Positions 18,298-27,432 are shown, counted from the first letter of the stretch. The stretch is DNA of 64,000 bases from Vulcanimicrobiota bacterium (GCA_013036105.1 JAAXCX010000002.1:124001-188000), one strand, 5' to 3'. Notes: a model not told the origin generated them from the letters alone. Translations and numbers: made by a program.

Positions 18298-18397
18298 CTC
18301 CTTATGGCTGAGCGGGTTCCGCCGAGCCCCGACGCGTCCTCCGGCCACCGGGCCAACGCCGCCGCAGCCCAGAGGGGCAGCTATCCGCCATAAGGAG
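18298..18397. promoter_or_regulatory. Perfect 11-base inverted repeat carrying both divergent ribosome binding sites
   Basis: CTCCTTATGGC at 18298-18308 and GCCATAAGGAG at 18387-18397 are exact reverse complements, 78 bases apart. The AAGGAG in each arm is the Shine-Dalgarno sequence of ilvE (minus strand) and of the phosphoesterase gene (plus strand). The match extends 5 bases beyond the shared AAGGAG, so it may be a paired operator or chance plus shared ribosome binding sites. Confidence 0.5.
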
Positions 18398-18408
18398 AAA
18401 CCGGGCGC

Positions 18409-20712
18409 ATGCGTCGAGCTATTCTCCTATCGGCGGCGGCCGCCGTTTCCGTTTTCGCGCTGGCCGAGGCGGCCCCGCACTTGCAGTCCATTCTACCCAG
18501 CGGGTGGCGCCTGACGGCCCCGGCGGGCCCACTGGCGACCGTCGGTGACATGCCGCAGGGCATCGCGCTTTCCCCAGACGGCAAGACGTTAGCGGTGGTC
18601 GAGTCAGGCGTCATGCCGGCGGCGCTGCGTTTGCTCGATGCAAAGACTCTCGCGACGATTAAAGTTGTGACGCTCAACGGTGCGTTTGGTAAACCGGTGT
18701 GGTGCGGCGCGGGGACTGTTTGCGTTCCGGGTGCGGCGACCGACGCCGTACAAGTCGTTGATATCGCAAGCGGCGAAATTGAACCCGCCTCGCTCGCTAA
18801 GGGCGCGTGGCCGGTCTCCGTCGCACTTTTTTCCTCTCGTCAAAGTGGACAAAGAGTTCCATCCGTGGTTACGGCCGACGATCACAACAGCGCAAGCGGC
18901 GGCACTATCTCAATCGGACAAATTCATGATGGGGGCGTAACGTTTGCGGCACACCCGATCCTCGTGGGCTCGCATCCGGCGACGGCCCTCGGAACGTCCG
19001 ACGGTAAGTACGTTTACGTCGCACTGCGCGGACAAACTTCCGTTGCCGTCGTCGATCCGGGAGCGGCGAAGGTCGTCCAAAATATCGCCGTTGGCAGCCA
19101 TCCGTGCGATCTGGCGCTTTCAAACGATGAAACAGCGCTCTTCGTCGCGGTTTGCGACGAAGATATAATAGCGGTGATCGACACCCGCACCAACAAGCGC
19201 GTCGCGTCACTTCCGGTTGGAATAAAACATGGACGCGTTCACGGATACGGCGCCAATCCGAACGCCCTGCTGGTGCACGGACATGACCTTTTCGTAAGTT
19301 TGGGCGGAGAGAACGCGATCGCGCACCTTCGGAATGGCCGCGTCATCGGATACATTCCCGCGGGCTGGTATCCGACCGGGCTTGCAATGGGAGCCGACGG
19401 AACCCTGTACGTCAGCAACGGCAAAGGCGAAAGCGCGCCGGCAAACCCGCAGTTCAACATTCGCAAACGCAGCACCGGCGGATATGTCGCCGATATCACG
19501 GTCGGCTCCGTGCGTGCGATCCCGCGCAGCACGTACGACCAGATCAAGACGATGACCGCACAGGCGATAAGCAATCTGATGCCGCTGTGGTCAGCGCGCG
19601 CGCCAGCGCAAACCGTGCTGCGGGCGCACGGACCGATCTCGCACGTGATCTACATCATCAAAGAAAACCGGTCGTACGATCAAGTCTTAGGCGATATCAA
19701 AGGCGCCAACGGCGATCCGTCGCTGGTGAATTTCGGTCAAGACGTCACCCCGAATCAACACGCGCTCGCGTTGCGCTTCGGTGTGATGGACAACGCCTAT
19801 GCCGATGCGCAGGTCAGCGCGGACGGGCACAACTGGGCCGAGGCGGCAACGGCAAACGACTATGTCGAGCGGACGTGGCCCGTCAACTACGGCGGCCGGC
19901 GCCAGGGGTACGATTTGCAAGGCGGCAGAGGGGCGACAGTGCCGCATTTAGGATTCTTGTGGGACGCAGCAAAACGTGCCGGTGTTACGTATCGCGATTA
20001 CGGTGAGGGCGACTGTTGCGGACCCCCAAATAACATTCTCACTTTTCCAGCATTGGCGGGTCACTTCGATTCGGCGTTCGTCGGCTGGAACTTGAGGTAC
20101 AGTGATCTGGATCGTTTCAAGGAGTGGAAGCGCGAGTTCGATCAGTTCGTCGTGCAGCGCAATCTGCCGCAGCTCGAGATCGTCTATTTCCCCAACGACC
20201 ACACGTCGGGCACACAGGCCAACATGCCCACGCCCGAAGCATTCGTCGCGACCAACGATTATGTGGTCGGTCAGCTCGTGGACGCGGTCTCCCACTCACC
20301 GTACTGGAAAACGACCGCAATCTTTATTCTCGAGGACGACGCGCAAAACGGCCCCGATCACGTGAGCGACCAGCGCTCGACGTTTTATGTCGCCAGTCCG
20401 TACGCGCGCGGAGGCGTCGACGGTACCCATTACTCGACCGTGAGTTTCCTGCGGACGATCGAGTTGCTTCTGGGCCTCGACCCGCTCTCCGTGGCAGACA
20501 CGACAACCCACCCGCTCTACAATCTGTTTGCAACGACGCCGGTAAATGCTGCGCCCTACAACGCTATCAAGCCGCGTGCCGACATGAATGCGGTCAACAC
20601 GCGCACAGCCTACGGTTCAGCGTTAAGCGCGCACTTGGATTTCAGCAAGGCGGATGCCGTCGATCCGCGCGTCCTCAACGATATTCTGAAACACGCGGTG
20701 AAACGGCGGTGA
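18409..20712 (+). CDS. Exported YncE-like beta-propeller / phosphoesterase fusion protein
   Basis: The protein has 767 residues and a signal peptide ending at about residue 22. Residues 40-370 form a YVTN-type beta-propeller: QGIALSPDGKTLAVVESG, YVALRGQTSVAVVDPGA, IGYIPAGWYPTGLAMGADG. From about residue 400 there is a phospholipase C/acid phosphatase-like phosphoesterase domain, starting HVIYIIKENRSYDQVLGDI, with DNAYADAQVSADGHNW, FPNDHTSG and LEDDAQNGPDHVS supplying metal-binding Asp/His residues. The combination is a known architecture of unclear substrate, probably acting in the periplasm or outside. ATG 18409 has TAAGGAG upstream. It is coupled to fdhD by a GTGA overlap. Confidence 0.88.
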   Translation: MRRAILLSAAAAVSVFALAEAAPHLQSILPSGWRLTAPAGPLATVGDMPQGIALSPDGKTLAVVESGVMPAALRLLDAKTLATIKVVTLNGAFGKPVWCGAGTVCVPGAATDAVQVVDIASGEIEPASLAKGAWPVSVALFSSRQSGQRVPSVVTADDHNSASGGTISIGQIHDGGVTFAAHPILVGSHPATALGTSDGKYVYVALRGQTSVAVVDPGAAKVVQNIAVGSHPCDLALSNDETALFVAVCDEDIIAVIDTRTNKRVASLPVGIKHGRVHGYGANPNALLVHGHDLFVSLGGENAIAHLRNGRVIGYIPAGWYPTGLAMGADGTLYVSNGKGESAPANPQFNIRKRSTGGYVADITVGSVRAIPRSTYDQIKTMTAQAISNLMPLWSARAPAQTVLRAHGPISHVIYIIKENRSYDQVLGDIKGANGDPSLVNFGQDVTPNQHALALRFGVMDNAYADAQVSADGHNWAEAATANDYVERTWPVNYGGRRQGYDLQGGRGATVPHLGFLWDAAKRAGVTYRDYGEGDCCGPPNNILTFPALAGHFDSAFVGWNLRYSDLDRFKEWKREFDQFVVQRNLPQLEIVYFPNDHTSGTQANMPTPEAFVATNDYVVGQLVDAVSHSPYWKTTAIFILEDDAQNGPDHVSDQRSTFYVASPYARGGVDGTHYSTVSFLRTIELLLGLDPLSVADTTTHPLYNLFATTPVNAAPYNAIKPRADMNAVNTRTAYGSALSAHLDFSKADAVDPRVLNDILKHAVKRR

Positions 20713-21560
20713 ACGACCTGCGCTCTTCGGAGCGCCCCGGACTCACGACGCCGGCCGCGATGATTGCGCTGGAGGCCAAGCAGCGCCGCGAACTGATCGA
20801 CGACCTCGCGACCGAGGAGCCTCTCGAGATCCGGCTCTCCGCGCAAGGCGCGTCGCAAAGCCTTGCGGTCACGATGCGCACGCCCGGCAACGACTTCGAA
20901 TTGGCCGCGGGCTTTTTATTTTCCGAAGGCGTCGTGACGCGGCGCGATGATATCACCGGCATGTCGTACTGCCTCGATCCTGCGGTCGGCGAAGAGCAAC
21001 GCTACAACATCGTCACTGTCGATCTCGCAGGGCCAATGCCGCCATTGGAGCGGCTCGAGCGGCACTTTACGGTCAACAGTTCGTGCGGCGTCTGCGGCAA
21101 GTCGAGCATCGAAGCCTTGCAAGTTCGCGCACAGCCGCTCGCTGATCACTTCCGGATCTCCTACGATTTCATTGCCGAACTTCCAGACAAAATGCGCAGC
21201 GCGCAGCGCATCTTTGCCTCGACCGGCGGCCTGCACGCCAGCGCGCTCTTCGATAAGGCCGGCAATCTGGTCGCGTTGCGCGAAGACGTCGGCCGCCACA
21301 ACGCGCTCGACAAGATCGCCGGCTGGGCGCTCCTGAACGACCGGCTACCGTTACAAGAGTCGGTGCTGCTGGTCAGCGGGCGCGCGAGTTATGAACTCTT
21401 GCAGAAGAGCATCACAGCGGGTATTCCCATCGTCTGCGCTGTTTCGGCGCCTAGCAGCCTTGCCGTAGAAACTGCGCGTGCATTCAACGTAACGCTCTGC
21501 GGCTTCGTACGTGGAACGCGCTGCAACGTGTACACGGTGGCGGAACGCATCATCGCTTAA
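20709..21560 (+). CDS. fdhD: Formate dehydrogenase accessory sulfurtransferase FdhD
   Basis: FdhD carries sulfur from a cysteine desulfurase to the molybdenum cofactor of formate dehydrogenase. The 283-residue product has the redox pair Cys126/Cys129 in NSSCGVCGK, preceded by the family blocks RTPGNDFELAAGFLFSEG and followed by STGGLHASALF, REDVGRHNALDKIAGW and VSGRASYELLQKS. The C-terminus LAVETARAFNVTLCGFVRG is also typical. GTG 20709 overlaps the previous stop. No formate dehydrogenase structural gene is visible here, so its target is elsewhere. The last 11 bases overlap the convergent polX. Confidence 0.94.
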   Translation: MNDLRSSERPGLTTPAAMIALEAKQRRELIDDLATEEPLEIRLSAQGASQSLAVTMRTPGNDFELAAGFLFSEGVVTRRDDITGMSYCLDPAVGEEQRYNIVTVDLAGPMPPLERLERHFTVNSSCGVCGKSSIEALQVRAQPLADHFRISYDFIAELPDKMRSAQRIFASTGGLHASALFDKAGNLVALREDVGRHNALDKIAGWALLNDRLPLQESVLLVSGRASYELLQKSITAGIPIVCAVSAPSSLAVETARAFNVTLCGFVRGTRCNVYTVAERIIA

Positions 21561-23280
21561 GCCGTTCGCGCTTCGCGCGCACAAACTCGAGCACGCCTTT
21601 CAACGGCCGCGCGTTCAAAACGTCGTCGCGAGTGAGGCCCGCTCTCCGCGCCTGAACGATTGCTAAGTCAATGTTGCCGAGCTGGCCGGCGTCGTGCGCA
21701 TCGCTATCGACCGTCAGCGTCACGCCGAGACTCTTGGCACGGCGCGCGAGATTGGCCGGTAAGTCGAAGCGCTTGGGCTGGCCGTCGATTTCGAGCGCTG
21801 TCCCGGTGCGCGCCGCAGCGGCAAATACCGCATCGTAATCGTACTCGTAACCCGCGAACCCATCGACCTTTCGTCCGGTCGGATGACCGATGATCGTCAC
21901 ATACGGATTTTCACAGACGCGAATCAGCCGCTTCGTCATCTCCTCGCGCGTTTGCCGGAATGACGAGTGCACGCTCGCGATCACAATGTCCATGCCTTGC
22001 AGTACGTCGTCGGGAAAACCCAGCGAGCCGTCGGGAAGAATATCGACTTCGCTTCCCCAGAGCGTGCGCACGCCATACTTGTCGCCGAGGTCGCGAATCG
22101 ATTCGCGTTGCGTGCGCAGTTCGTCGGCGCTACAGCCGATAACACCGCGTGACGGCGAGTGGTCGGTGATCGCGTGATATTCATAACCGCGCGCCGCGAC
22201 CGCGGCGATCATCTCTTCAAGCGTCTGGCGTCCGTCGCTCCAGGTCGTGTGCATGTGGAAGTCCCCGCGCACATCGGTTGCCTCGAGCAGTTCGGGAAGC
22301 TCGTTTTTCAGCGCGAGCTCGACTTCGCCGATTCCGCTGCGCAACTCCGGCGGAACGTACTGCATGCCGAGTGCCGCGTACACGCCTTGCTCGTCGCGGC
22401 TGGTAAAGACGTCACCGTTCTCCAAGTTCAAAATGCCGTTTTCGCTCACGCGCAGATTTTTACGGGCAGCGTGCTCGCGCACTTGGATGTTATGCTCGCG
22501 GCTGCCGGTGAAATGCTGCAGCAAATTGCCGTAAACGTTATCGGGCAAGACGCGCAGATCGACCTGCAGTCCGTCTTCGAGCCAGATGCTGCCTTTGGTC
22601 GGCCCTTCGGAAAGTACGGCGCGCGCGCGATCCCAGCGCACGAAGTGATCGATCACGGCGGCAGCAGAGTCCGACGTGCAGACGATGTCGATGTCGCCGA
22701 CCGTCACTTCGGCGCGGCGCAAACTTCCGGCAAATCCGATCCGGTGAACAGCGGGGCCTGATTCGAGATACGTTACGGCCTCGTGCGCGATAACGAGCGC
22801 GCGTGGCAGCGCCGTTCGTCGCATGCGACCGCGATAGGCGAGAATTCCGCGACGGATATTCTCGATCGTTTTGGGACCCATGCGCGGCGCTTCCGCCAGC
22901 ACTCCCGAATCGATTGCTTTTTCCAAATCGGCAAGCGATCCGATGCCATACGTTTCGAAAAGCATCGCGGCCGTTTTGATGCCAATGCCCGAGACGCCCA
23001 GCACTTCGAATATCGTCGGCGGATAGCGCTGCTGAAGCGTTTCGAGTTGGGCGCAAGTGCCCGTGCGCACGATCTCCTCAATCGTCGCGGCCAGCGATTT
23101 GCCGACGCCCGGCAGCGTGGTGAGTTCACCCGCGGCAAGCAGGTCGGTAACGGGCGGCGCATTCTCCAGGGTCGCGGCGGCCCGCTCGTAGGCCGTGAAC
23201 TTGTAAAACGTCTCGCCGGCGAGCTCCATGAGCTTCCGGATGCGCAGCAGGGTCTCGGCAATCTCCGTATTCGAGGGCAC
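21550..23280 (-). CDS. polX: DNA polymerase/3'-5' exonuclease PolX
   Basis: This is a family X repair polymerase joined to a PHP exonuclease. Residues 1-130 contain helix-hairpin-helix repeats (TLPGVGKSLAATIEEI, GVSGIGIKTAAMLFE). The polymerase palm has GSLRRAEVTVGDIDIV with its metal aspartates, then VDLRV. The PHP domain starts near residue 340 with DFHMHTTWSDG, followed by HAITDHS, ASVHSSF, IIGHPTGR and DSDAHDAGQLG metal-binding motifs. The length of 576 is normal. The likely role is gap filling in base-excision repair. GTG at 23278-23280 lies only 29 bases from the divergent nicotinate phosphoribosyltransferase start. Confidence 0.95.
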   Translation of the reverse strand: MPSNTEIAETLLRIRKLMELAGETFYKFTAYERAAATLENAPPVTDLLAAGELTTLPGVGKSLAATIEEIVRTGTCAQLETLQQRYPPTIFEVLGVSGIGIKTAAMLFETYGIGSLADLEKAIDSGVLAEAPRMGPKTIENIRRGILAYRGRMRRTALPRALVIAHEAVTYLESGPAVHRIGFAGSLRRAEVTVGDIDIVCTSDSAAAVIDHFVRWDRARAVLSEGPTKGSIWLEDGLQVDLRVLPDNVYGNLLQHFTGSREHNIQVREHAARKNLRVSENGILNLENGDVFTSRDEQGVYAALGMQYVPPELRSGIGEVELALKNELPELLEATDVRGDFHMHTTWSDGRQTLEEMIAAVAARGYEYHAITDHSPSRGVIGCSADELRTQRESIRDLGDKYGVRTLWGSEVDILPDGSLGFPDDVLQGMDIVIASVHSSFRQTREEMTKRLIRVCENPYVTIIGHPTGRKVDGFAGYEYDYDAVFAAAARTGTALEIDGQPKRFDLPANLARRAKSLGVTLTVDSDAHDAGQLGNIDLAIVQARRAGLTRDDVLNARPLKGVLEFVRAKRERLKR

Positions 23281-23309
23281 TTCGCGATTTTCAACGTATA
23301 GGCACTAAC

Positions 23310-24416
23310 GTGCCTACCAGGCTGCCGCCGGAAATCTTTAATTTGCCCGTCGAGAAGATGCGCGACGGCTATTACTCCGACACGTACTTCAACCGCGCCC
23401 GGCAGATTCTCGAGCGCGACAACTACCATCCGACGGTCCGCATGCAAGTCTTTCAGCGCAGCGATGCCGTGCTCTGCGGCATCGACGAGGCCATCGCGAT
23501 TTTGCGGTTATGCTCGGGACGGCGCCTGCCGTCGGGCGAGTGGGAAGACGGCTGGAAAAAACTGCGCGTCCACGCGCTCTATGACGGCGATCGGATCGCG
23601 CCATACGAAACCGCACTAACGATCGAAGGCGACTACGAGCTCTTCGCGCACCTGGAGACCTGTTATCTCGGCGTGCTTTCGCGGAGGACGCGCATCGCAA
23701 CCAACGCGCGCGAAATCGTGAAAGCCGCCAACGGCAAGCAGGTGTTGTTTTTCCCCGCGCGCTTCGATCATCACTTGGTGCAGACGGGAGACGGTTATGC
23801 GGCGTACATCTCCGGCGCGCTCGGCGTTTCCACCGATGCCAACGCCGAGTGGTGGGGCGCGGGCGGAATGGGAACGGTCCCGCATGCTCTTATCGCCGCG
23901 TACGGCGGCGACACGGTGCTCGCAACGCAAAAATTTGCCGAGTACATCGATCGCGGCGTCAATCTGATCTCGCTCGTTGATTTTGATAACGACTGCGTCG
24001 GCACGAGTTTGGCGGTCGCGCGCGCGCTCGGCGACCGCTTGTGGGGCGTGCGTTTGGATACGTCGCAAACACTTGTCGACAAGTCGATCTGGAACATGAT
24101 GGGCACGTTCAAACCGACCGGCGTCATTCCGCAACTGGTCTTCAACGTGCGCCGCGCACTCGACGCCGAAGGTTTCAAACACGTGCGTATCGTCGCCAGC
24201 GGCGGCTTCACCGCGCAACGCATTCGCGAGTTCGAGCTGGATAAGGTTCCGGTCGACGCATATGCCGTCGGCGGCGCGTTCTTTTTGGGCGCCGGCAGCG
24301 GACGCACCGAATACACGGCCGACGTCGTCGCACTGGAAAGCGGCGGCGCGTGGCGCGAATGCCACAAAGTCGGCCGCCCCGAGCGTCCCAACCCGCGCCT
24401 AAAACTGGTTGAGTAA
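23310..24416 (+). CDS. Nicotinate phosphoribosyltransferase family protein
   Basis: Enzymes of this family make nicotinate mononucleotide from nicotinate and PRPP in NAD salvage. The 368-residue sequence has the N-terminal DGYYSDTYFNRAR substrate region, the SRRTRIATNAREIVKAA helix, FFPARFDHHLVQTGDGYAA, ATQKFAEYIDRGVNLISLVDFDND with acidic active-site residues, VWGVRLDTSQ-like VRLDTSQTLVDKS, and IVASGGFTAQRIREFE for the phosphate loop. GTG 23310 is the first possible start after the short divergent gap. It belongs to the shorter PncB-like subgroup and specificity is inferred. Confidence 0.88.
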   Translation: MPTRLPPEIFNLPVEKMRDGYYSDTYFNRARQILERDNYHPTVRMQVFQRSDAVLCGIDEAIAILRLCSGRRLPSGEWEDGWKKLRVHALYDGDRIAPYETALTIEGDYELFAHLETCYLGVLSRRTRIATNAREIVKAANGKQVLFFPARFDHHLVQTGDGYAAYISGALGVSTDANAEWWGAGGMGTVPHALIAAYGGDTVLATQKFAEYIDRGVNLISLVDFDNDCVGTSLAVARALGDRLWGVRLDTSQTLVDKSIWNMMGTFKPTGVIPQLVFNVRRALDAEGFKHVRIVASGGFTAQRIREFELDKVPVDAYAVGGAFFLGAGSGRTEYTADVVALESGGAWRECHKVGRPERPNPRLKLVE

Positions 24417-24978
24417 CGTGCTGCTCGAGATGCGCGGCGCGACCTTCCGTCGCGGCGGCGAGGAACTCGTAACGGCGCAAAATGTCGAACTCGATGAAGG
24501 CGATCGACTCGCGCACGCGTGTTCCGGTAACCGCGCGGCCGCAATCATCGCGATGATGGCTGCTGGGTTGGTCCGCGCATCCGGCGGTGCCGTCTACATC
24601 GGGGCGTTCGATCCGCGAATCCAGCCGGTTCACGTGAAGCGGCTCGCAGGATACGTTCCGCACGAAACGCTGCCGAACGAATTTCCGAGCTTCGAACAAT
24701 ACATCGAATACCGTGCCGCGCTGTGGCAATTGCCGCAAGCCGAAAGCGTCGTACGCGCGCGTCACATTCTCGCGGGACTCGACGGCATCCACGAGTCGTT
24801 CGCGTACCCGCTAGCCGGCGCGTTGATCGCGCAGCCGCGATTGCTGGTCCTCGATCGTCCGCAAGCGGTGTATGGTCCGCAGATCACCGGCGTCTCGAAG
24901 ACTTGCGCCATTTTCTCCACGCACGGTTCGGAGGCCGAGGCCGCTCGTTTTCAGGATGCGTGCGCGGTGCGCGTATGA
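24409..24978 (+). CDS. ABC-type ATPase homologue without catalytic motifs
   Basis: The 189 residues follow the outline of an ABC ATPase: a first strand LLEMRGATFRRGGEELV, a Walker A position, an effector segment LAGYVPHETLPNEFPSFEQYIEYRAA split by helices, and an H-loop FSTHG (169-173). The catalytic residues are gone: the P-loop reads SGNRAAA (39-45) without Lys or Thr, the signature is PLAGA (134-138) instead of LSGGQ, and Walker B is LLVLDRP (145-151) with Arg for Glu. The frame is intact, so it is a pseudo-ATPase and not a recent wreck. TTG 24409 overlaps the previous gene; GTG 24418 is an alternative. It is coupled by ATGA to a membrane protein, its presumed partner. Confidence 0.72.
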   Translation: MSNVLLEMRGATFRRGGEELVTAQNVELDEGDRLAHACSGNRAAAIIAMMAAGLVRASGGAVYIGAFDPRIQPVHVKRLAGYVPHETLPNEFPSFEQYIEYRAALWQLPQAESVVRARHILAGLDGIHESFAYPLAGALIAQPRLLVLDRPQAVYGPQITGVSKTCAIFSTHGSEAEAARFQDACAVRV

Positions 24979-25574
24979 CGGCTCGGTCAGCAATCTCGGC
25001 AATCGCTTTCACGCGTTTGCAACGGTTTGGCGGGCAGGTGCTGTACGTCGCGGCGGCCGCGGCCCTGTTCGCTGCACTGCAGATGCATTCCGATCTCGGC
25101 GCGCATGCTCTCGGAGCTGCGCTGTTCGGCTCACTTGCCGGAATCTATTTCGCGCTTGCGCAACGCGGCGGCCGAATGCGCGAATTAGAGCTCTGCGAAC
25201 AATCGGCGCCGCTGTACGCGCGCGAAGTTGCTCGAGCTATCGCGTCGGTCCCCATCTTGGGCGTGGTCATTTCCCTCGCCGGATATTGGATCGTCACCGG
25301 AATATCTTCAGGGCCGACTGATTTGGTAGCCGCCCCGGTATTCTTATCGATGGCATGCGCGTGTGCCGTTTCCATCGTCGCGCTTTGCGCTACCGTCCGC
25401 ACCGGCTTCTGGCAAGCCGTTTACATTGTGCTGGCGGCCGTCATCGCGGCGACCGTGGTGATGTTGGAATACCCGCAGTTGCCGGCAGCATTCCTTTTCT
25501 GTGGGATCGCGGGCTTCATCGCGCTACGTCAATTCGGTGAAGCTCTGGCCCGCTGGGATCCGGCGCCATTTTAG
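24975..25574 (+). CDS. Polytopic membrane protein paired with the pseudo-ATPase
   Basis: The product has 199 residues and about six hydrophobic helices, including VLYVAAAAALFAALQ, LGAALFGSLAGIYFAL, ASVPILGVVISLAGYWIV, VFLSMACACAVSIVALC, AVYIVLAAVIAATVVML and AAFLFCGIAGFIALRQF. Six helices fit an ABC-2 or CcmB-like permease subunit, which suits the upstream ABC-like protein (ATGA overlap), but no family motif is obvious. I cannot name a substrate. It ends 4 bases inside the convergent hydrolase remnant. Confidence 0.7.
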   Translation: MTARSAISAIAFTRLQRFGGQVLYVAAAAALFAALQMHSDLGAHALGAALFGSLAGIYFALAQRGGRMRELELCEQSAPLYAREVARAIASVPILGVVISLAGYWIVTGISSGPTDLVAAPVFLSMACACAVSIVALCATVRTGFWQAVYIVLAAVIAATVVMLEYPQLPAAFLFCGIAGFIALRQFGEALARWDPAPF

Positions 25575-26311
25575 CGCCGCCTATCTGGAGTGCGGCGGAC
25601 TCGGTCCACGACCGCGTTTATCGCAGAAATCACAGCTGCTGGGCGGTCGATCGGAATCGCCTGCGTCGAACCATTTATGATCATATCAACGCCAAGAGCT
25701 GAAAGCCGGGCGATTTTTTTATTCTCGAAAATCCAACTTTCCACGACCGCTTTTTTCTTCGATATCGGTATTGGAAGCGACTCGATATCCTTGGTCGTCG
25801 TGAGGACGACGAGGGGCATGAGCCCGTAAGGCCGTTGCTCTCGACGAACCTCAGCAGAACTTTTGTCACTTTCACGCGCAGAGGAAGCGACGGATCTCCA
25901 CAAGCCGGGCCGCTCCCATTGTTGATGAATCACATCGAGCAATTCGCCGGGAATCGCGCGATCCGGCGGCGTGTACATGCATTGCGCGTAGGCCGGTGCG
26001 CCCGGATGAATCTCGTGATGCTCGGCTGCGGCTACGCAATGCTGCATCCAGGGCATAATAGAAAGCTGCGATTTCAGCGCAGGCACGGCTCTTGCCAGCC
26101 ATTGGTTTTGATAGGGTATATTGGGCGCGACGAGCACCATCCCGGCAATCTGGTGCAGATAGCGGTCGGCGTAGAGACGCGCGTGAAGACCCGAAAGAGA
26201 ATATCCAACGATGACGATTCGACCGGTGAGGCCCGCTCGCGACAGCATCGTGTGCAGGTCCGTTACCGCCGAACCGGCATCCCCGGTGGTGCGTATACTG
26301 ACGGTTGTCAA
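25571..26311 (-). pseudogene. N-terminally truncated alpha/beta hydrolase
   Basis: The readable part begins inside an alpha/beta hydrolase fold: AVTDLHTMLSRAGLTGRIVIVGYSLSGLHARLYADRY (shown in two pieces: AVTDLHTMLSRAGL and IVIVGYSLSGLHARLYA) with the nucleophile in GYSLSG. The region before it, which should carry the first strands and the HG oxyanion loop (roughly 70-90 residues), is missing. The frame runs back only about 12 codons, with a YRADRR stretch recalling the family YDRAG motif, into the DJ-1 gene end. TTG 26309-26311 is the nominal start. The stretch is richer in A/T runs than its neighbours. Most likely it is a gene remnant left by a deletion or acquired incomplete; a shortened functional protein is less likely. 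Confidence 0.65.
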
Positions 26312-26343
26312 TGCCCTCCGGTCCGCGCGGTAACTCTGTGCTT

Positions 26344-26907
26344 CTAGACGACGGGCGTGGGAATCGCCATCGCGAGCTTCTCGACGATCGCGCGATTAAA
26401 CTGCGGCAGATCGTCGGGAGTGCGCGACGTGACCCAGTTGCCGTCTTGCACCACCGGTTGATCGCGATATAACCCGCCGGCGTTGCGAATGTCGTCGGCG
26501 ATTGCGGCCACGCCCGTGAGTTGGCGGCCGCGCACGATTTGCGCGGAGATCAACACCTGCGGCCCGTGGCAAATCACAAACATCGGTTTTTTCGCCGCAT
26601 CGAACTCGCGCACGAGGCGCTGCACGTCTTTGTTCGTCCGGATGTGATCCGGGGAGGTGCCGCCCGGAATGAGCAGAGCGTCGAAGTCTTCCGCCGTAAC
26701 GTCGGCCACGAGCTCTTCGGCTTTGGCGGTTTGGCCCTCGTCCAGTCCACGCTTGCCGCGGATCTTCTGGCGCGACTTCTCGTCGATGCCGACGATGGTC
26801 ACGATCGCGCCGGCCTCTTCCAAGGCGCGGCGGGGCTCGGTGAGTTCAGATTCCTCGAAGCCGTCGCCCACGAGCGCGGCGATACGTTTTCCCTCTACTG
26901 ATTGCAT
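26344..26907 (-). CDS. DJ-1/PfpI family protein (glyoxalase/deglycase or peptidase-like)
   Basis: The product is a 187-residue flavodoxin-like protein of the PfpI subgroup. The nucleophile Cys113 sits in FVICHGPQ followed by His, and the conserved glutamate Glu18 is in GDGFEESEL. PGGTSPDHIR and TSRTPDDLPQFN are further family blocks. Members act as stress-protective glyoxalases or repair glycated molecules, and older annotation calls them intracellular proteases. ATG at 26905-26907. The downstream hydrolase remnant starts 32 bases after its stop on the same strand. Confidence 0.9.
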   Translation of the reverse strand: MQSVEGKRIAALVGDGFEESELTEPRRALEEAGAIVTIVGIDEKSRQKIRGKRGLDEGQTAKAEELVADVTAEDFDALLIPGGTSPDHIRTNKDVQRLVREFDAAKKPMFVICHGPQVLISAQIVRGRQLTGVAAIADDIRNAGGLYRDQPVVQDGNWVTSRTPDDLPQFNRAIVEKLAMAIPTPVV

Positions 26908-26940
26908 CCGCGTTCGGTTCTCTGGCGGGGCGACTCGCGC

Positions 26941-27432
26941 CTACGAAGCAGGTTCGACCTGCTGCACCGCCGCGCGAAGCAAGTAGGCCAATTCCAGCTC
27001 GATTTTGCCCGCAGCGTCCAAGATGGGGTCGTCGCCGATGGCTTTGATCGTCACGTTGCGCTTGGTCATGTCGCCTTCGGGCACGCGGTGGCGCGGGTTG
27101 ATCTCGCGCATGTAGATGCGCGCGTCGTACCGCACCTGGCCTTCAGGAAGAAAGTAGAGCGGATCCAATCCAAACGCGTAGAGCTCGAGCGAGAGTAAGT
27201 GCGTATGCTGCATGAACTCGATGGGTTTGGTTCGCAGCGCGATTATCGCGCGCGCCATCGCCGATGGCGCCAGCCGGCGCGAGCCCGAGTAGACTTCTTG
27301 CAGCTCCGGAATGGAAACGCCACAGGCTTCGGCGAGCCGCTCGTCGGAAAGCTCGCGCTCCGATGCGTACGTTTTTAAGCCGGCTCCGAATTCGGAACCG
27401 CCGGCGGTGCCGGTGACGGGGTCCCAGTTCAT
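26941..27432 (-). CDS. Helix-turn-helix protein of unknown role
   Basis: The 163-residue protein starts at ATG 27430-27432, which overlaps the SDR stop. Residues 20-65 resemble an XRE-type helix-turn-helix (ELSDERLAEACGVSIPELQ followed by SGSRRLAPSAMARAI). The remainder has a FGLDPLYFLPEGQVRYDA segment and an acidic C-terminal helix, without motifs I know. Its tight coupling to the SDR suggests a regulator or accessory of that enzyme, which is inference. Longer in-frame starts upstream lie inside the SDR and are rejected. Confidence 0.65.
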   Translation of the reverse strand: MNWDPVTGTAGGSEFGAGLKTYASERELSDERLAEACGVSIPELQEVYSGSRRLAPSAMARAIIALRTKPIEFMQHTHLLSLELYAFGLDPLYFLPEGQVRYDARIYMREINPRHRVPEGDMTKRNVTIKAIGDDPILDAAGKIELELAYLLRAAVQQVEPAS

